From the NCBI GenBank assembly GCA_017893485.1, contig JACEHZ010000205.1, positions 1 through 64,000 of the forward strand: 64,000 nucleotides of DNA, read 5' to 3'. Shown piece by piece: positions 11,085 to 22,320 of this stretch. The translations under genes were made by a program, and so were the position numbers. The notes under the pieces are model-generated. The model was not told the DNA's origin. It saw only the letters and a list, made by a program, of their open reading frames with translations, and made no database searches. Positions within the stretch are counted from its first letter, which is position 1, and every line of letters starts with the position of its first letter. The stretch comes from Hemerocallis citrina (lineage: Eukaryota > Streptophyta > Magnoliopsida > Asparagales > Asphodelaceae).

Positions 11085-11870
11085 GAGCATACGTAATCGT
11101 TGGCTATTTAGCCATATTTTTCAAAATTTGTCTTGAAATATGCTGTAGTTGTTGGCTATTTTGTCAAATTTTTTATTTTGGTAAACAGTTCCCAGTTATA
11201 TTTGGCAGACGATTTGGCTAAATGAATAAAATAGCCCGACGAACCATTACTTTCCGTCTTTTGATCGTACGATGTATAATATACTGATTGGAAAAAAAAT
11301 TTATTAATAAAAAAATCGGACGAGAAATTATACACCATCCGATTTTTTTTTTTTTTTTTTTTTTACAAATGTTTGGGACGATGAATTATACACCGTCCGG
11401 AAAAGAAAAAAAAATTCCAACAATTTGGGACCGTGAATTATACACCGTCCCATAATCTCAATCTTTAAAAAAAATTAGAGAAGAGAAATGTTCTCGCGTC
11501 CTAAGATTTGGGAGAATTTTTTTTATTTTTTTTCTTTTCAAAACGTCACTATCAAGGACAATTTATTTTTTTATTAAATAATTTAAATGCTTAAAAAATA
11601 AGAGAGAAGGGATGATATTTTATTAAGATTTTTTTAAAATAAAAAACGTCAGACGGGATATTATACACCGTCCGACCTATTCAGAATTTCCAAAAGCCAA
11701 ATTTTGACTAACAACGACTACAGACGAAAGTCATATAGCTATTGGCTATATGCCAAATATGCGACAAAAAAAAGAAAAAAAAAATTGAAGGAAAATGTGG
11801 AATAAGGCCACCCTGTTTCATTAATGAGAACAAATATGCAAATTTTGGCAGCCAATGACTACAGATGCTC
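11085..11870. mobile_element. Harbinger-like non-autonomous element with internal palindromes
   Basis: The ends are imperfect inverted repeats, GAGCATACGTAATCGTTGGC and, in reverse complement from the right, GAGCATCTGTAGTCATTGGC. Both flanks show the trinucleotide TTA (11082-11084 and 11871-11873), the usual target duplication of PIF/Harbinger elements. The interior holds several copies of a palindromic word around AATTATACACCGTCC with partial GGACGGTG arms (about 11310-11680). Near 11780-11830 is a scrap resembling the L1 3' end (GGAATAAGGCCACCCTGTTT). No transposase is visible. Confidence 0.65.
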
Positions 11871-11873
11871 TTA

Positions 11874-12853
11874 AGTAGGGAAAAGTTCTTGTCACAATTA
11901 GGCATGATGCTTCAATATGATCCGTTTGGAAATCTTGCGGTACTTGGTTGGATTTATTAAAGATCTTTAATATTTTGTCCCATGCTTAAATCTATTTTTA
12001 AGGAGGAGAATTTAAGAAAAGTTGTAATATTTGCACCTCGTGTTTTAATAGAAGTGATTCTGAGAAGTTGTTTAAGATGTTCTGATATGTTATGTGCTTA
12101 TTTATGTGTTTTCTGACTTGCTCTTATTCTTCCCGATATTCAGGTTAATTTGTCCCCGATTTGCATTAATCTGATCCGATATGCACCTGTTCGTTGAACG
12201 TTCTGACTTGATCCGAGTTTTTAGTTGATAATGAATTTGTTTCGACTACTCGATTTCTGATTTCCATATGTTCTTAATTTTCTGCAGGTTTGCTCCAATA
12301 ATCACCACTTTGTTGTGATCTCCACTTTATTTTCGGTTTGAAGAAATGGGTATCACTTCTCTTTTCCAGTCTACTCGAGTTTTCACTTGAGCTTTGTTTC
12401 TCAGGTCCGAACAAGTCTATTGTTTTGTTTGGAGGTTGGGTGATATAGAACTGTTTGGTGTTGTTATTTGAAGCAGATTGTGTTCAGTTTTGTAGTTTCT
12501 TATTTTTTTATTTGTAACAAGTTGAAGCTTAGTGAAGCTCCAACTTGAGAATGAGTATTAGAAGATAGTAAATAATATTGGAGATATATTAAAGAATTAA
12601 GATAGTAAGTAATATTGAAGAAATATTAGAGGATAATATTATTAGTAAGTAATATTGTTGAGAAATATAATCCCTAACTTGGAAATAAGTCAACTTGGGA
12701 ATAAGTTTGGTAAGTTAGGCATCATGTTCTTTGAGTGATAAAATCAAGTATTATATATTTTTTTAATATTTGACAAATCTATATCAAGGGTAACACGAGG
12801 GAATATTAGTGTAGTTCACATACGGTGCAATCCCACTGCATTAAATTAGCCAG
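11874..12853. other. Spacer without a recognisable gene
   Basis: T-rich sequence, then a degenerate 'AGTAATATTG'-type repeat around 12560-12660. A pyrimidine-rich CAG near 12288 could be a splice acceptor of an old gene fragment, but no coding frame follows. Confidence 0.5.
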
Positions 12854-12870
12854 GACACACATCCATTATT

Positions 12871-13880
12871 TTTTTTGAGGTAAAAGGTGGAATAAGGCCA
12901 CCATGTTTCATTAATAAGAAGTTAATAAAACAACCCCGGCGTACCGGGAGAAAACAACAGTACAAAACAAAAGTACAATGCAGAAAGAAAATGCAAGAAA
13001 ACAAACATACACCCCCAACAAACCCTGGGGGGTGGGTCTAACTACTCAAACATCCAGCAACCGGAGGGTACAGTAGGTAGAAACAAAACACAAGCCGGCA
13101 AAAGTACTGTCATGACTGGTGCAGCCAGTCCCTCATCCAGCGTCGGCCCGAACTCTACCTCCTCATCGTCAAACTCCTCTACCTGGAATACTTTGGCTAT
13201 CCTCCCTCTTGCCCCCGTGGCTGCAGCTGTAGCCCAAAAGGAGATTAGATGCATGATATGAGTCAGGTTACCAGAAATACTATTACATGAAGCACGAAAG
13301 TAAAAATTATTTCTGTCAAGCCATAACACCCATGTTTTAGCCACTATTGCGATGTACCACGCCTCCTTCATATCATGGCGAATCGTTGCAAATTTGGGGC
13401 CAATCTAAAAATCCTCATATACACAAGGGTAGTCACCTGTTCCTAAGGCTCGGAGTACCTCAACCATGGTTGCCTTACTTCTAGGACAGTGAATGAAAAG
13501 GTGATTTAGATCTTCCACCTGTGTGTCGCAGAATCCACAATTGGTCGCCACCTGTGGTTGCCTTTTGGCAAGATTTTGCCTAGTGAGGATAGCATTATTG
13601 AGCACTAGCCATAAGAAAACTCTAATTTTAAGGGGAGTTTCCGCCTTCCACAACACCTGTGCCCAGCTGGGTCTGCATCCTTGAAAGTGAATCCGATGAT
13701 ACAGAGATCTCACCGAGAAAGCTCCCTTGCTCTCGAGTCCCCAACGCTTCTGATCTGGGCCTTGTGTGCACCTTGTGCCTGCCCGAGAGATGTGTTCTTG
13801 CATGTCAAGCAATTGCTGGTGAAGATTAGGGGTAGCGTTCCTCGGAACGCCGGTCTCCAACCTCCCCTTTTCCAACCTTC
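12871..13880 (-). mobile_element. 5'-truncated L1-type LINE with perfect 17-bp target duplication
   Basis: The insert is bounded by GACACACATCCATTATT at 12854-12870 and 13881-13897 and begins (on the plus strand) with a short T run, the complement of a poly-A tail. The first 45 bases after the T run are shared with the LINE derivative at 48603 (GTGGAATAAGGCCACCATGT). The coding remnant inside is described separately. Minus orientation and 5' truncation follow from the reading direction of the remnant and the absence of RT core motifs. Confidence 0.9.
13042..13880 (-). pseudogene. C-terminal part of an L1 ORF2 (zf-RVT region)
   Basis: The minus-strand frame runs from the truncation point at 13880 to a stop at 13042, with one in-frame TAG at about 13405. 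The first part matches the zinc-binding region that follows the reverse transcriptase in plant L1 ORF2 (zf-RVT). It has the run W-K-A-E-T-P-L-K-I-R-V-F-L-W-L, then Cys and His at the expected spacing (CGFCDTQVEDLNHLFIHCP). The second part (VAKTWVLWLDRNN) matches the usual end of the protein. The RT and endonuclease domains are absent. The piece cannot make an active protein and is a by-product of a truncated retroposition event. Confidence 0.85.
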
Positions 13881-14029
13881 GACACACATCCATTATTGGC
13901 TTATCATTTTCTCTCTTTTGATATTAATGATAGTTTTGGTGGAACTGTATCCTGCATACTAGATTTTTTTAAATATATGCTTTTTTTTAAAAATTATTTG
14001 AACAAAAGACAGCAGTTAAGCTAATTATG

Positions 14030-14395
14030 TTGGGCGACTCAACAACTACACTCGTCATTTTTAACGGCGAGTTTAATTATTTCGTGTTTGTCGTTGGAAC
14101 ATGGCGAGTGTAGTTTTAATTTTTATTTAGAAACTCGTTGTTCCTAACAGTGAGTGTAGGTCAAAATGCTCAAATATGACTTCGCCGTTTTCAACTATGA
14201 GTTTCTTTATACTAGACTCGTTGTTGAGAACGACTACTGTACAATTTTTGAAATTTCACAAAGAGTGAAACTTTATGTTGGACTTGATGAATTTTCAAAA
14301 AAAAAACTCCATAGAAGAGCTCGCAGTTGGGAACAGAGGGATGAAATGAAAACTCGTTGTTCCCAACAGCGAGTCTAGTATAAACTATGTGATGT
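14030..14395. mobile_element. Partial Mutator-like palindrome-array element E
   Basis: The segment carries the D-type palindromes, for example ACTCGTTGTTccCAACAGCGAG and TCGCCGTTTTcAACTATGAG. It matches the reverse complement of the fragment at 34466-34700 over more than 100 bases, including the word AACACGAAATAA. Clean terminal repeats and a target duplication are not visible, so it is a fragment. Confidence 0.55.
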
Positions 14396-14560
14396 TCCCA
14401 GTACAAATTCTAAAATTCCAAATCCAATTCTGTGTATTATTTTTGTTTATAATTATCGATAAAAATAGCATTTCCAGAATTTCAACATACGGAGCACAAT
14501 TCCACAAACAAACGACCATCGTATATACAAACACAGCTCTAGACAACAAAAGGTATATAC

Positions 14561-15220
14561 TGTTGCCGCTAATTTCGGTGTGGGGGCACACAGATAGAAC
14601 TTGTGGATTCTTGGGGAAACTGAATAGAAAGACCTGTGTACCTGTTCCTTGGGGCGTCGATCGTCGCTCCGCCGTGCACCTGCAAAAAGTGCGAGACACC
14701 GGGGTTGTTCCCGGCGACGCACCCTCCGACGCCCAAGTTAGTAATCTGGCAGACTATGAAAGAGCGCAAAAACTGGTGAAAGATTGATTACCTCTTAATG
14801 GAGATGGGTGGGGGGTATTTATAGGCGTCTTAGGGAACGGATTAGGAATGTAATCCTTGTGATCAGATATGGAATATTCTTCCTGTGAACAGATTAGGAA
14901 TGTAATCTGATAAGGTATATTCCCTGTAATCAGATAAAGAATTTAATCCCAAATCCCGGTGAAAGGATAGGCACGAATCAGGGCCGTTGATTAATATGAA
15001 TCAGGAACCCTAATTCTATCCCTTCTGAGCTGGGTTTGCTGCGGGTTGAAACCCGTACCCGATTAAGGTGGATCCGTTCGCGGGTAAGTGGATTTTCGGG
15101 GAAGATAACCAGTACCCGCTTCAGACCCGTCAGAAGGTGAAATTACCGCTCTACCCCTGTGCCTCAAGATTCGTGATCTATCTGGACGGTTCCGATTTAA
15201 CCCCATTTTTAGCCATATCA
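14561..15220 (-). repeat. 3' LTR of Tat-lineage element 1
   Basis: 660 bases. It starts TGTTGCCGCT and ends CCATATCA on the plus strand, and is nearly identical to 28100-28758. A TATA-like CTATAAATA (minus strand) lies at 14816-14824. Confidence 0.95.
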
Positions 15221-15236
15221 CGAGCCCCCCACTCCT
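15221..15236 (-). other. Polypurine tract of element 1
   Basis: Read on the minus strand, AGGAGTGGGGGGCTCG abuts the 3' LTR. Position and purine content fit the plus-strand primer of reverse transcription. The second Tat-lineage element has the related AAGTGGGGAGCTCG at the same place. Confidence 0.75.
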
Positions 15237-15639
15237 AAAGACTGAGTTCGATCAGCCTTTGAGGAGTAGTTTAACTGTTTTAATGGCTAGCGGAGCTGTA
15301 TCGGAGTCCAAATGGAGGGTTTCGAATCTTGAAGGGGGTAGTAATGTGTTTTTGGAAGTTGCAATTCGTTTTTAAGCATCTCTGAGCGTCCAACGGTCTT
15401 TATCCACTTTTTCGGATTATTTATTTAATTTTGCGATGTGTTAACCAGTCGTCCGGGGGCCCTCACGATACATTCTAGGCAATAATTGTTTGTTCAAGGG
15501 TTCGAAAATATTACCCCGAATTTATAATTATTTTCTAGATTTTCCAGTGAATTTTCCCGAATTTTTGGTGATTTTTTCGCAATTTTTAAATAAATAAAAC
15601 CATTAAAATAAATTAAAACTGATTTTAAATACCCATTTA

Positions 15640-17190
15640 TGACGTGGCGTCATCAGAGCCCTTGATCAGAGCGGAGCGTGATTTTCGGAGAGATCGGGTG
15701 GTCCTTGTTCTTCGGCTCGCTTTTTCGCCGTATGTGAGGTTCGGTACCCCGGCACTCCGGCTCGGCGCCTCGGCACCTCGGTTCGGATGGTTCGGTGCTT
15801 CGGCTCGGTGGTCCCGAAGTACGTGGCATCATCTGAGCCGTCTATCTAAGCGCGGATCCCCGTAAAGCGCTATCTTGTCGTTTAGTGGACGTGGCCAAAT
15901 CTGGACCGTCCATCATGACGAGCGCGCTTTTTGGCAAGATCCAACGGCTGATATGGGTCGGAGCGATTTTTTGCCATATACGAGGGTCGGTACCCCGGTA
16001 CCCCGGCTCGGCGCCTCGGCACCTCGGTTCGTATGGATCGGTGCTTCGGCTCGGCGGTTCCGAAGTACGTGGCATCATCTGAGCCGTCCATCATGACGAG
16101 CGCGCTTTTTGGCAAGATCCAACGGCTGATATAGGTCGGAGCGATTTTTTGCCATATGCGAGGGTCGGTACCCCGGTACCCCGGCTCGGCGCCTCGGCAC
16201 CTCGGTTCGTATGGCTCGGTGCTTCGGCTCGGCGGTTCCGAAGTACGTGGCATCATCTGAGCCGTCCATCTCAGCGTGGATCCCCAAAAAACGTTATCTT
16301 GTCGTTTAGTGGACGTGGCCAAAATCTGGACCGTCCATCATGACGGGCGCGCTTTTTGGCAAGATCCAACGGCTGATGTGCCTCGGAGCGGTTTTTTGCC
16401 ATATACGAGGGTCGGTACCCCGGTACCCCGGCTCGGCGCATCGAAGTTGACTGGCCGAGTCACAAAGTTGTGTGTTTTGGAGGTGCTTCCTGAGGGGTCA
16501 CCTCCTCGGCACTTAGTGGCTCGGTGGCTCGGCTGAGCTGTACGGTAGCTCGGCTGGGCGAACCGATGGCAGGCAGCAAGGAGGGACGCGTGGCTGGATC
16601 TGGACGGTCCATCTTGACGCGCATCTCGAGGATGGGGTTCAGATCACGAGAAAACGCTATCTTGTCGTTTTGTGGGCGTGGCACGATTTGAACCGTCCAT
16701 CAGATTCTGTCGCGAGTTTTAAGGAGATCCGACGGTGACTTCGCCTCGGAGCGATTTTTTGCCATATACGAGGGTCGGTACCCCGGTACCCCGGCTCGGC
16801 GCATCGAAGTTGACTGGCCGAGGCACAAAGTTGTGTGTTTTGGAGGAGGTGCTTCCTGAGGGGTCACCTCCTCGGCACTTAGTGGCTCGGTGGCTCGGCT
16901 GAGCTGTTCGGTAGCTCGGCTGGGCGAACCGATGGCAGGCAGCAAGGAGGGACGCGTGGCTGGATCTGGACGGTCCATCTTGACGCGCATCTCGAGGATG
17001 GGGTTCAGATCACGAGAAAACGCTATCTTGTCGTTTTGTGGGCGTGGCACGATTTGAACCGTCCATCAGATTCTGTCGCGAGTTTTAAGGAGATCCGACG
17101 GTGACTTCGCCTCGGAGCGATTTTTTGCCATATACGAGGGTCGGTACCCCGGTACCCCGGCTCGGCGCATCGAAGTTGACTGGCCGAGGC
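15640..17190. repeat. Tandem-repeat array 1 in the variable 3' region
   Basis: A GC-rich array built around the word GCCATATACGAGGGTCGGTA, followed by CCCCGGTACCCCGGCTCGGCG. Full copies of the word start near 15973, 16152 (one base changed), 16397, 16757 and 17127, and a weaker copy lies near 15729. Unit length therefore varies from about 180 to 370 bases. The last two units (about 16435-16793 and 16795-17163) are nearly identical 360-370-bp copies. The short open frames here are shadows of the repeat. The same core returns in array 2 on the other side of the antisense gene. Confidence 0.9.
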
Positions 17191-17558
17191 GTCCTATGGC
17201 TTTCTAGTAGGTGGCCGAGATGTTGACTTGGCATTTTTAAGGGTCTCTTGCTCTGAGTAGGCTCCGTACTATTTCCGCTTCCGCCTGTCGCTTTGGCTCC
17301 CTATTGGGCTTTTTGCGTTTCCCAAGGAGGCCCAACTTGGAGGGGTTAAAAGTGCTCACTCTTACTCTCAAAGCTCACTTCTCACTTTTACCTCAAGTTT
17401 TTTACTTTAGTTCTCTAAGTGCTCTGCTAGCGGCGATTTCCTCCCCAAGGCATTTCCGTTAGCTGTCATGTGGGCCAGGCGATTTCCGGCAAGAGTACTC
17501 CGACCGTAGACGTCACTTCAAAAGGTCAGTTTACTTAGTCTGAATAATTTTCCTAGAG

Positions 17559-19771
17559 ATGTCTCGAGTAGATTCGGGGAGTGGGGCTTCGTCTTCGGGC
17601 GACGAGAGTGCCGAGGAGAGGAGGAGGTCGGAGATTAGGAGGAAGGGTAAGCAAGCCGCTGAACCTTCTGTAGTCGAGACGAAGAAAGGGAAGAAGAAGA
17701 GGAGGGTAGAGACCCAATCCCCCATTGTGGAGGTGATTGTGGAAAATCCGAAGCAGGCGGGCGAGATAGGACGGTATCCTTCCGTCCTGTCCGGTCACTC
17801 GGGGGTCAGGCAGTATCAGGGGGACTTGCTAGAGAAGGCGATCTATGGGAAGTCCAAGATCGTCGAAGAGCCCAATCCGGAACTTGCCACCGAAGCGGAT
17901 GAGCTCATCACTTTGGTATCCGAGGAGGACCTGCTCCGGGTTAGAAGGGCTTTCGCTATCCCTCTGGAGTACAAACTGATTCTTCCGGGTCCTGGGATAC
18001 GAGCGAATTCTAAGTTGCCATCTTCGGACATGTGCATGTTCGACGTTGACTCCTTTCATGCCGGACTGCGTTTCCCTCTGCACCCATTCATCCTCGAGAT
18101 CCTCGGCTGGTATTGCCTCGCGCCAACCCAGTTCATGCCGAACACATGGCGCCATGTGAACGCCTTTATGCTTCAGTGCTACCGAGCCGAGGTGCAGCCG
18201 GATCTCACGGTCTTCCGAGGAATGTATCGAGTAAACCGTCAGCACAAGACGGAGTACCGATACTACTTGGGGCCGAGGAAGGGTGTCAAGATTGTAGAAA
18301 ACCCTGACTCGATTAAGGGTTGGAAGGAAAAGTTTTTTATAGTGAGGGGTGAGGCGATCCGGCCCATCCCGACCCGTTGGAAGGTGGAGGTGCCGAATTT
18401 CGCACGCGCCGACCCTGTTTTGTCTGATGCCGAGGAAGAGGTGGCGAGGAGGATAATGGCCCTTCCGATACTGAGTTGGAGGGATTTGACGGAGGAGGTG
18501 TTGTTCGGGTGCGGCCTAAGCCCCATCAACCCGAGTATGCTCCTGACATCTCGTTTTTTTTTTTTATTTTTCTTCTAAGTTTTTGGTTCGGCCTGCTAAC
18601 TTGTCCCCCCCCCCTCTCTTTTTTTTGACTCGTTGCAGAAGGAATGAAGATCGACTTCAACTCCATGATGGCGGACAGATCTAAGCTGGCCGGGGGGAAG
18701 AAGAGGAAGAGGGCGGCTGTGACTGTTTCGTCGACCCCGACACCTGCCATCGCCTCGACCATCTCTCCGCCTCCCCCTGCTGTGGAGGTGCCCTCGGAAG
18801 TTATCGTCGCTGAGGAGCCCCCGTCTTCTTCGGTCCCTGGCGTTATCGAGGGGATCTTCGATGTGAACGCGGCGCTGTCGATCGAGGCACCACCGCTGAC
18901 CCAGGCCGCCGAAGAGATTCTGACAGAGCAGCACAAGCAACTGTTTGTGCCGAATTGGCGAGTGAAGAACCATGACGGGTTCCTCGGCAATTCGCAGATG
19001 TCAGTGCAGGTCGTCAAACACTTGGCGACCGCGAAGGACAGGGCCGTGCTGAGGGCGGGGACGGTCGGTGATGATACCTATGAAGTCGCCCGGTCGCTCG
19101 TTTCGGTAAGTGTATTGCAAATTTCTCTAAGTCTGCAACTCGGCATGTATTAGTGACTGTTGTCTCTGTAGGCCACTTGCCACTTCGGCCACCTCCTCGA
19201 GACATTTGCCGCGCAGGAGAAGGAGCTGAGGTCCGCCAGCGACAAGGACAGGTTGGCGAAGGTCAGGGCGGTCAAAGAGCTTGAGGCCGAGCAGAGGAGG
19301 GCTGAGGCCTTAGAAGTCCGGGTCGCGGATCTCGGGTCGGATTTGGAGAAGGCCAAGGAGCGGCTCGACGCGGAGTCTGCCAAGGCCGCCAAGGCTACCG
19401 AGGACTTAGCTGCGGCACTGAAGTCCTTGGCCGAGGAGAGAGCGGAGAAGGAGGCCTTGGCGACGAGGATCCGGGCCGAGGTGGAGAAGGAGGTCGAGGA
19501 AGAGGCGAAGAAGCACATGGCCGAAAATATGGAGAGGTCCTATCAGATGGCCCTCGACCACGTTCAGGAGCGAGTCCCTGGCTTCGAGCGGGTCGGCTAT
19601 CAATTGTTTCCAACGCCGACCTCGGACGATGAAGGGGAGGAAGGCGAAGAGGACGAGGCTGAAGGCGAAGGCGAGGGAGGACAGGATGGAGAGACCGTGG
19701 CAGATGGCCAGGTCAAGGGACCCTCCGTCGATGCACCTGTGGCTGACGCGGCGACGAAGGTGGACCCTTGA
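17559..19771 (+). CDS. Spliced antisense gene in Tat element, 'putative gypsy type transposon' family
   Basis: Function unknown. The gene runs opposite to gag-pol. It assembles from three exons, 17559-18534, 18639-19105 and 19172-19771, using GT-AG introns of 104 and 66 bases that keep the frame exactly (1443 coding bases, then 600 including the stop). The product is 680 aa. Residues about 1-50 are Ser/Glu/Lys-rich with KKGKKKRR, a possible nuclear signal. Residues about 115-270 match the 'putative gypsy type transposon' domain (Pfam Transposase_28), with FHAGLRFPLHPFILEILGW and the later GWKEKFFIVRG. Residues about 490-600 are a long Ala/Glu/Lys/Leu coiled coil, followed by an acidic tail. 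Extra antisense frames of this family are known from Tat-lineage elements. The reading frame is intact although gag-pol beside it is broken. A TTAAAAG at 17346 is a weak TATA candidate, and the transcript may end near 19850. Confidence 0.85.
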
Positions 19772-19950
19772 TCCCCTCGGTTTTTGTAGTTTCTTTTTTT
19801 TTTTTTTTTGTTTCGATCGTTGTAATGCCTTTTGCGGACTGGCCACCGCCTTTCAATGAATGAAAAGTATTTTGACTCCGGAATTTGTCTAAGTGTTTTT
19901 GGCTCGGTAATGAATGAAAAGTATCCAATGCTATCTCTTTCTTATTTCAG

Positions 19951-20664
19951 ATTGCCGAGCCGGCTTGTAACACTTCGGCCGAACAGCGCCGAGCCGAGCT
20001 GTTTAAGCGATCTCGGGAGGATCGTCTCGAGGGTGAGGTTCACTTGACGAGGAAAATACTTTATAACTTGGAGATAAGGCATAGCGATGCTTTAGTTGAA
20101 CTGCACCACCTGCGAATAGTCGAGGCCGAGCTATCTGCTAGGGAAGAGGAACTGGCTCGGATTTCAGCCGAACGGGACGGCTTGGTGAAGAAGGTGGAAG
20201 AGTTGCAGAGGGTGACTGTCGACAAGAGCATCGAAGTGACCCACTTGCGTCGCATTATCTCTGACAGCGCCGAATACCCCGGTTCGGCGAAACTCCCTCG
20301 GTTTAAGGTGATAGTAAAGGATGACACTTTGAAAGATCGCATCGTCGAGCTGGAGGAAGAAGTCGCTCGGCTCAAGCCTCAGCTGGTGAGGGCCAACGTC
20401 CGGAGCACCTCGTGCACCCGCGAGGAGATCGAGCGAGGGATCACGTTCTATCAAGCGGCGAGCTGGACTCCCCTCGTAGGCAGGTCAGCCGCCGATGCCC
20501 AAAGCAGTGTGGCGGTGTCCTCAAGCGGTGCTTCGGTAGGAGCGACCGTCAGAGTTAGTGGTGAGGAGGCGTCCCGGTTCGTCAGCCTAGATTCGAGCTC
20601 GGAGGTCAAGAAGCGTCGACCCAAAGTGTCTCTAAAACGGAGTATTCCCCTTCCTCGGAAGTAA
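19951..20664 (+). CDS. Second antisense coding exon, coiled-coil protein
   Basis: An open frame starts right after a good splice acceptor (TTCTTATTTCAG ending at 19950) and runs to TAA at 20664, 237 codons without an ATG near its start. It must therefore be spliced from an upstream exon if translated. A donor in or before the 680-aa gene is possible but I cannot fix it. The protein is Glu/Arg/Leu-rich with a coiled coil (about residues 40-160, for example LSAREEELARISAERDG) and a Ser-rich, basic C-terminus. Composition resembles the coiled-coil end of the preceding gene. The words GAATGAAAAGTAT occur twice just upstream (near 19856 and 19912), so local duplication of the gene's 3' end is likely. 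It could be an alternative last exon. Confidence 0.5.
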   Translation: MAEPACNTSAEQRRAELFKRSREDRLEGEVHLTRKILYNLEIRHSDALVELHHLRIVEAELSAREEELARISAERDGLVKKVEELQRVTVDKSIEVTHLRRIISDSAEYPGSAKLPRFKVIVKDDTLKDRIVELEEEVARLKPQLVRANVRSTSCTREEIERGITFYQAASWTPLVGRSAADAQSSVAVSSSGASVGATVRVSGEEASRFVSLDSSSEVKKRRPKVSLKRSIPLPRK

Positions 20665-20944
20665 CGGGCTGGTCGCGTCCCTGTGTTGTAATCCTACTCG
20701 CAAGTTTTTGCTGTTGTAATCCGCTTTGTAACTTTTATCCAACTTATTAATGGAATTGGAGTTGTTTTATCCGAATTGTCCTTGGCTGTCTTCTTACCTG
20801 TGCTATGGTTGTGTCAGCTAGAGTAGGCTTAAGACGAACCACGAGGTTGGTGTTCGCTTCGCCGAACTCCTCATCCTCGAATTTTCCTTTTTCGCTGCGT
20901 TTATGAGCCATAGGCTTGGTTTGGCTGTTGAGGCGTGGTTGCTT

Positions 20945-21420
20945 CTCGACTGCGCCCACGTGGCTTGATCAGGAACGTCTGATGTTTGCACGGACCTCGA
21001 GGCGGGTCCGGTTCCCAAGAAAACAACGTCTTGTCGTTTTGTGGACACGTGGCTGAACGAGATCCGCTCATCACGCGCTAGCGCACTTTCTGAGGCGATC
21101 TGACGGTGGCTTCGCCTCGGAGTGATTTTTTGCCATGTACGAGGGTCGGTAACCCGGTACCCCGGCTCGGCGCGTAGTTGCTGCCCAATTGCGCCCACGT
21201 GGCCTAATCAGGGACGTCTGATGTTTGCACGGATCTTGAGGCGGGTCCAGTTTCCAAGAAAACACTATCTTGTCGTTTTGTGGACACGTGGCTGAATGAG
21301 ATCCGCTCATCACGCCCTAGCGCACTTTCTGAGGCGATCTGACGGTGGCTTCGCCTCGGAGTGGTTTTTTGCCATATACGAGGGTCGGTAACCCGGTACC
21401 TCGGCTCGGCGCGCGAGGGC
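20945..21420. repeat. Tandem-repeat array 2, two units of about 238 bp
   Basis: Two near-identical units begin with TGCGCCCACGTGGC (20950 and 21187). Each ends with the array-1 core GCCATATACGAGGGTCGGTA or a one-base variant. This places arrays with one shared core on both sides of the antisense gene. Confidence 0.85.
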
Positions 21421-21516
21421 CGTGATTTGTTCCCAATCCTGGCCCGACCGAGGGTGAGTCGGAAAGATTGGGTCGAGTCGTCGGAGAGATCCGATCGTTA
21501 GATTAGTTTAGTTTGG

Positions 21517-22160
21517 GGGATGCGGGAGCAGTTTCGAATGGCGAGCTGCTTCTAGTCCGCTTAGGAGCGAACTTGCGAAGCAAAGTCGAGCCAAGTGTTG
21601 GACTCCGATCCATTCAACGGCTGCAGGAACAATTTCGAACGGCGATCTACCCCCGGCTCGTCTATAGACGTGCCGAGGAGGAAGAGTCGAGCCGAGTGCT
21701 GGACTCCGAACCATCGTGTGGGTAGTTTAAGAGATGCAGGAGCAGTTTCGAATGGCGAGCTGCTTCTAGTCCGCTTAGGAGCGAACTTGCGAAGCAAAGT
21801 CGAGCCAAGTGTTGGACTCCGATCCATTCAACGGCTGCAGGAGCAATTTCGAACGGCGATCTACCCCCGGCTCGTCTATAGACGTGCCGAGGAGGAAGAG
21901 TCGAGCCGAGTGCTGGACTCCGAACCATCATGCGGGTAGTTTAAGAGATGCAGGAGCAGTTTCGAATGGCGAGCTGCTTCTAGTCCGCTTAGGAGCGAAC
22001 TTGCGAAGCAAAGTCGAGCCAAGTGTTAGACTCCGATCCATTCAACGGCTGCAGGAGCAATTTCGAACGGCGATCTACCCCCGGCTCGTCTATGGACGTG
22101 CCGAGGAGGAAGAGTCGAGCCGAGTGCTGGACTCCGAACCATCGTGTGGTTAGAAAATTT
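21517..22160. repeat. Tandem-repeat array 3, three units of 214 bp
   Basis: Three copies with starts near 21519, 21733 and 21947 share GAGCAGTTTCGAATGGCGAG and then two blocks with CCAAGTGTTGGACTCCGATC. They differ at a few bases. The array lies directly downstream of the integrase stop in element orientation. Open frames in it are repeat shadows. Confidence 0.9.
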
Positions 22161-22320
22161 AAGGCTGAGGTATGCGATAGTATCAAAAATATGAAAAACT
22201 TTATTTATTAATATCTAATGGTCGGCTGCTTCTAAAGTTGCTAGCCGTTATTACAATGAAAAAAGAACAAAGGAAAAATTACTAGCAGCAGGAGAGGAGT
22301 GGTCCGACATCTCGAGTTAC

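Noticed and set aside
15640..17050. Open frames in both strands with repeated peptide blocks
   Set aside because: They follow the tandem units of array 1 and are not conserved coding sequences.
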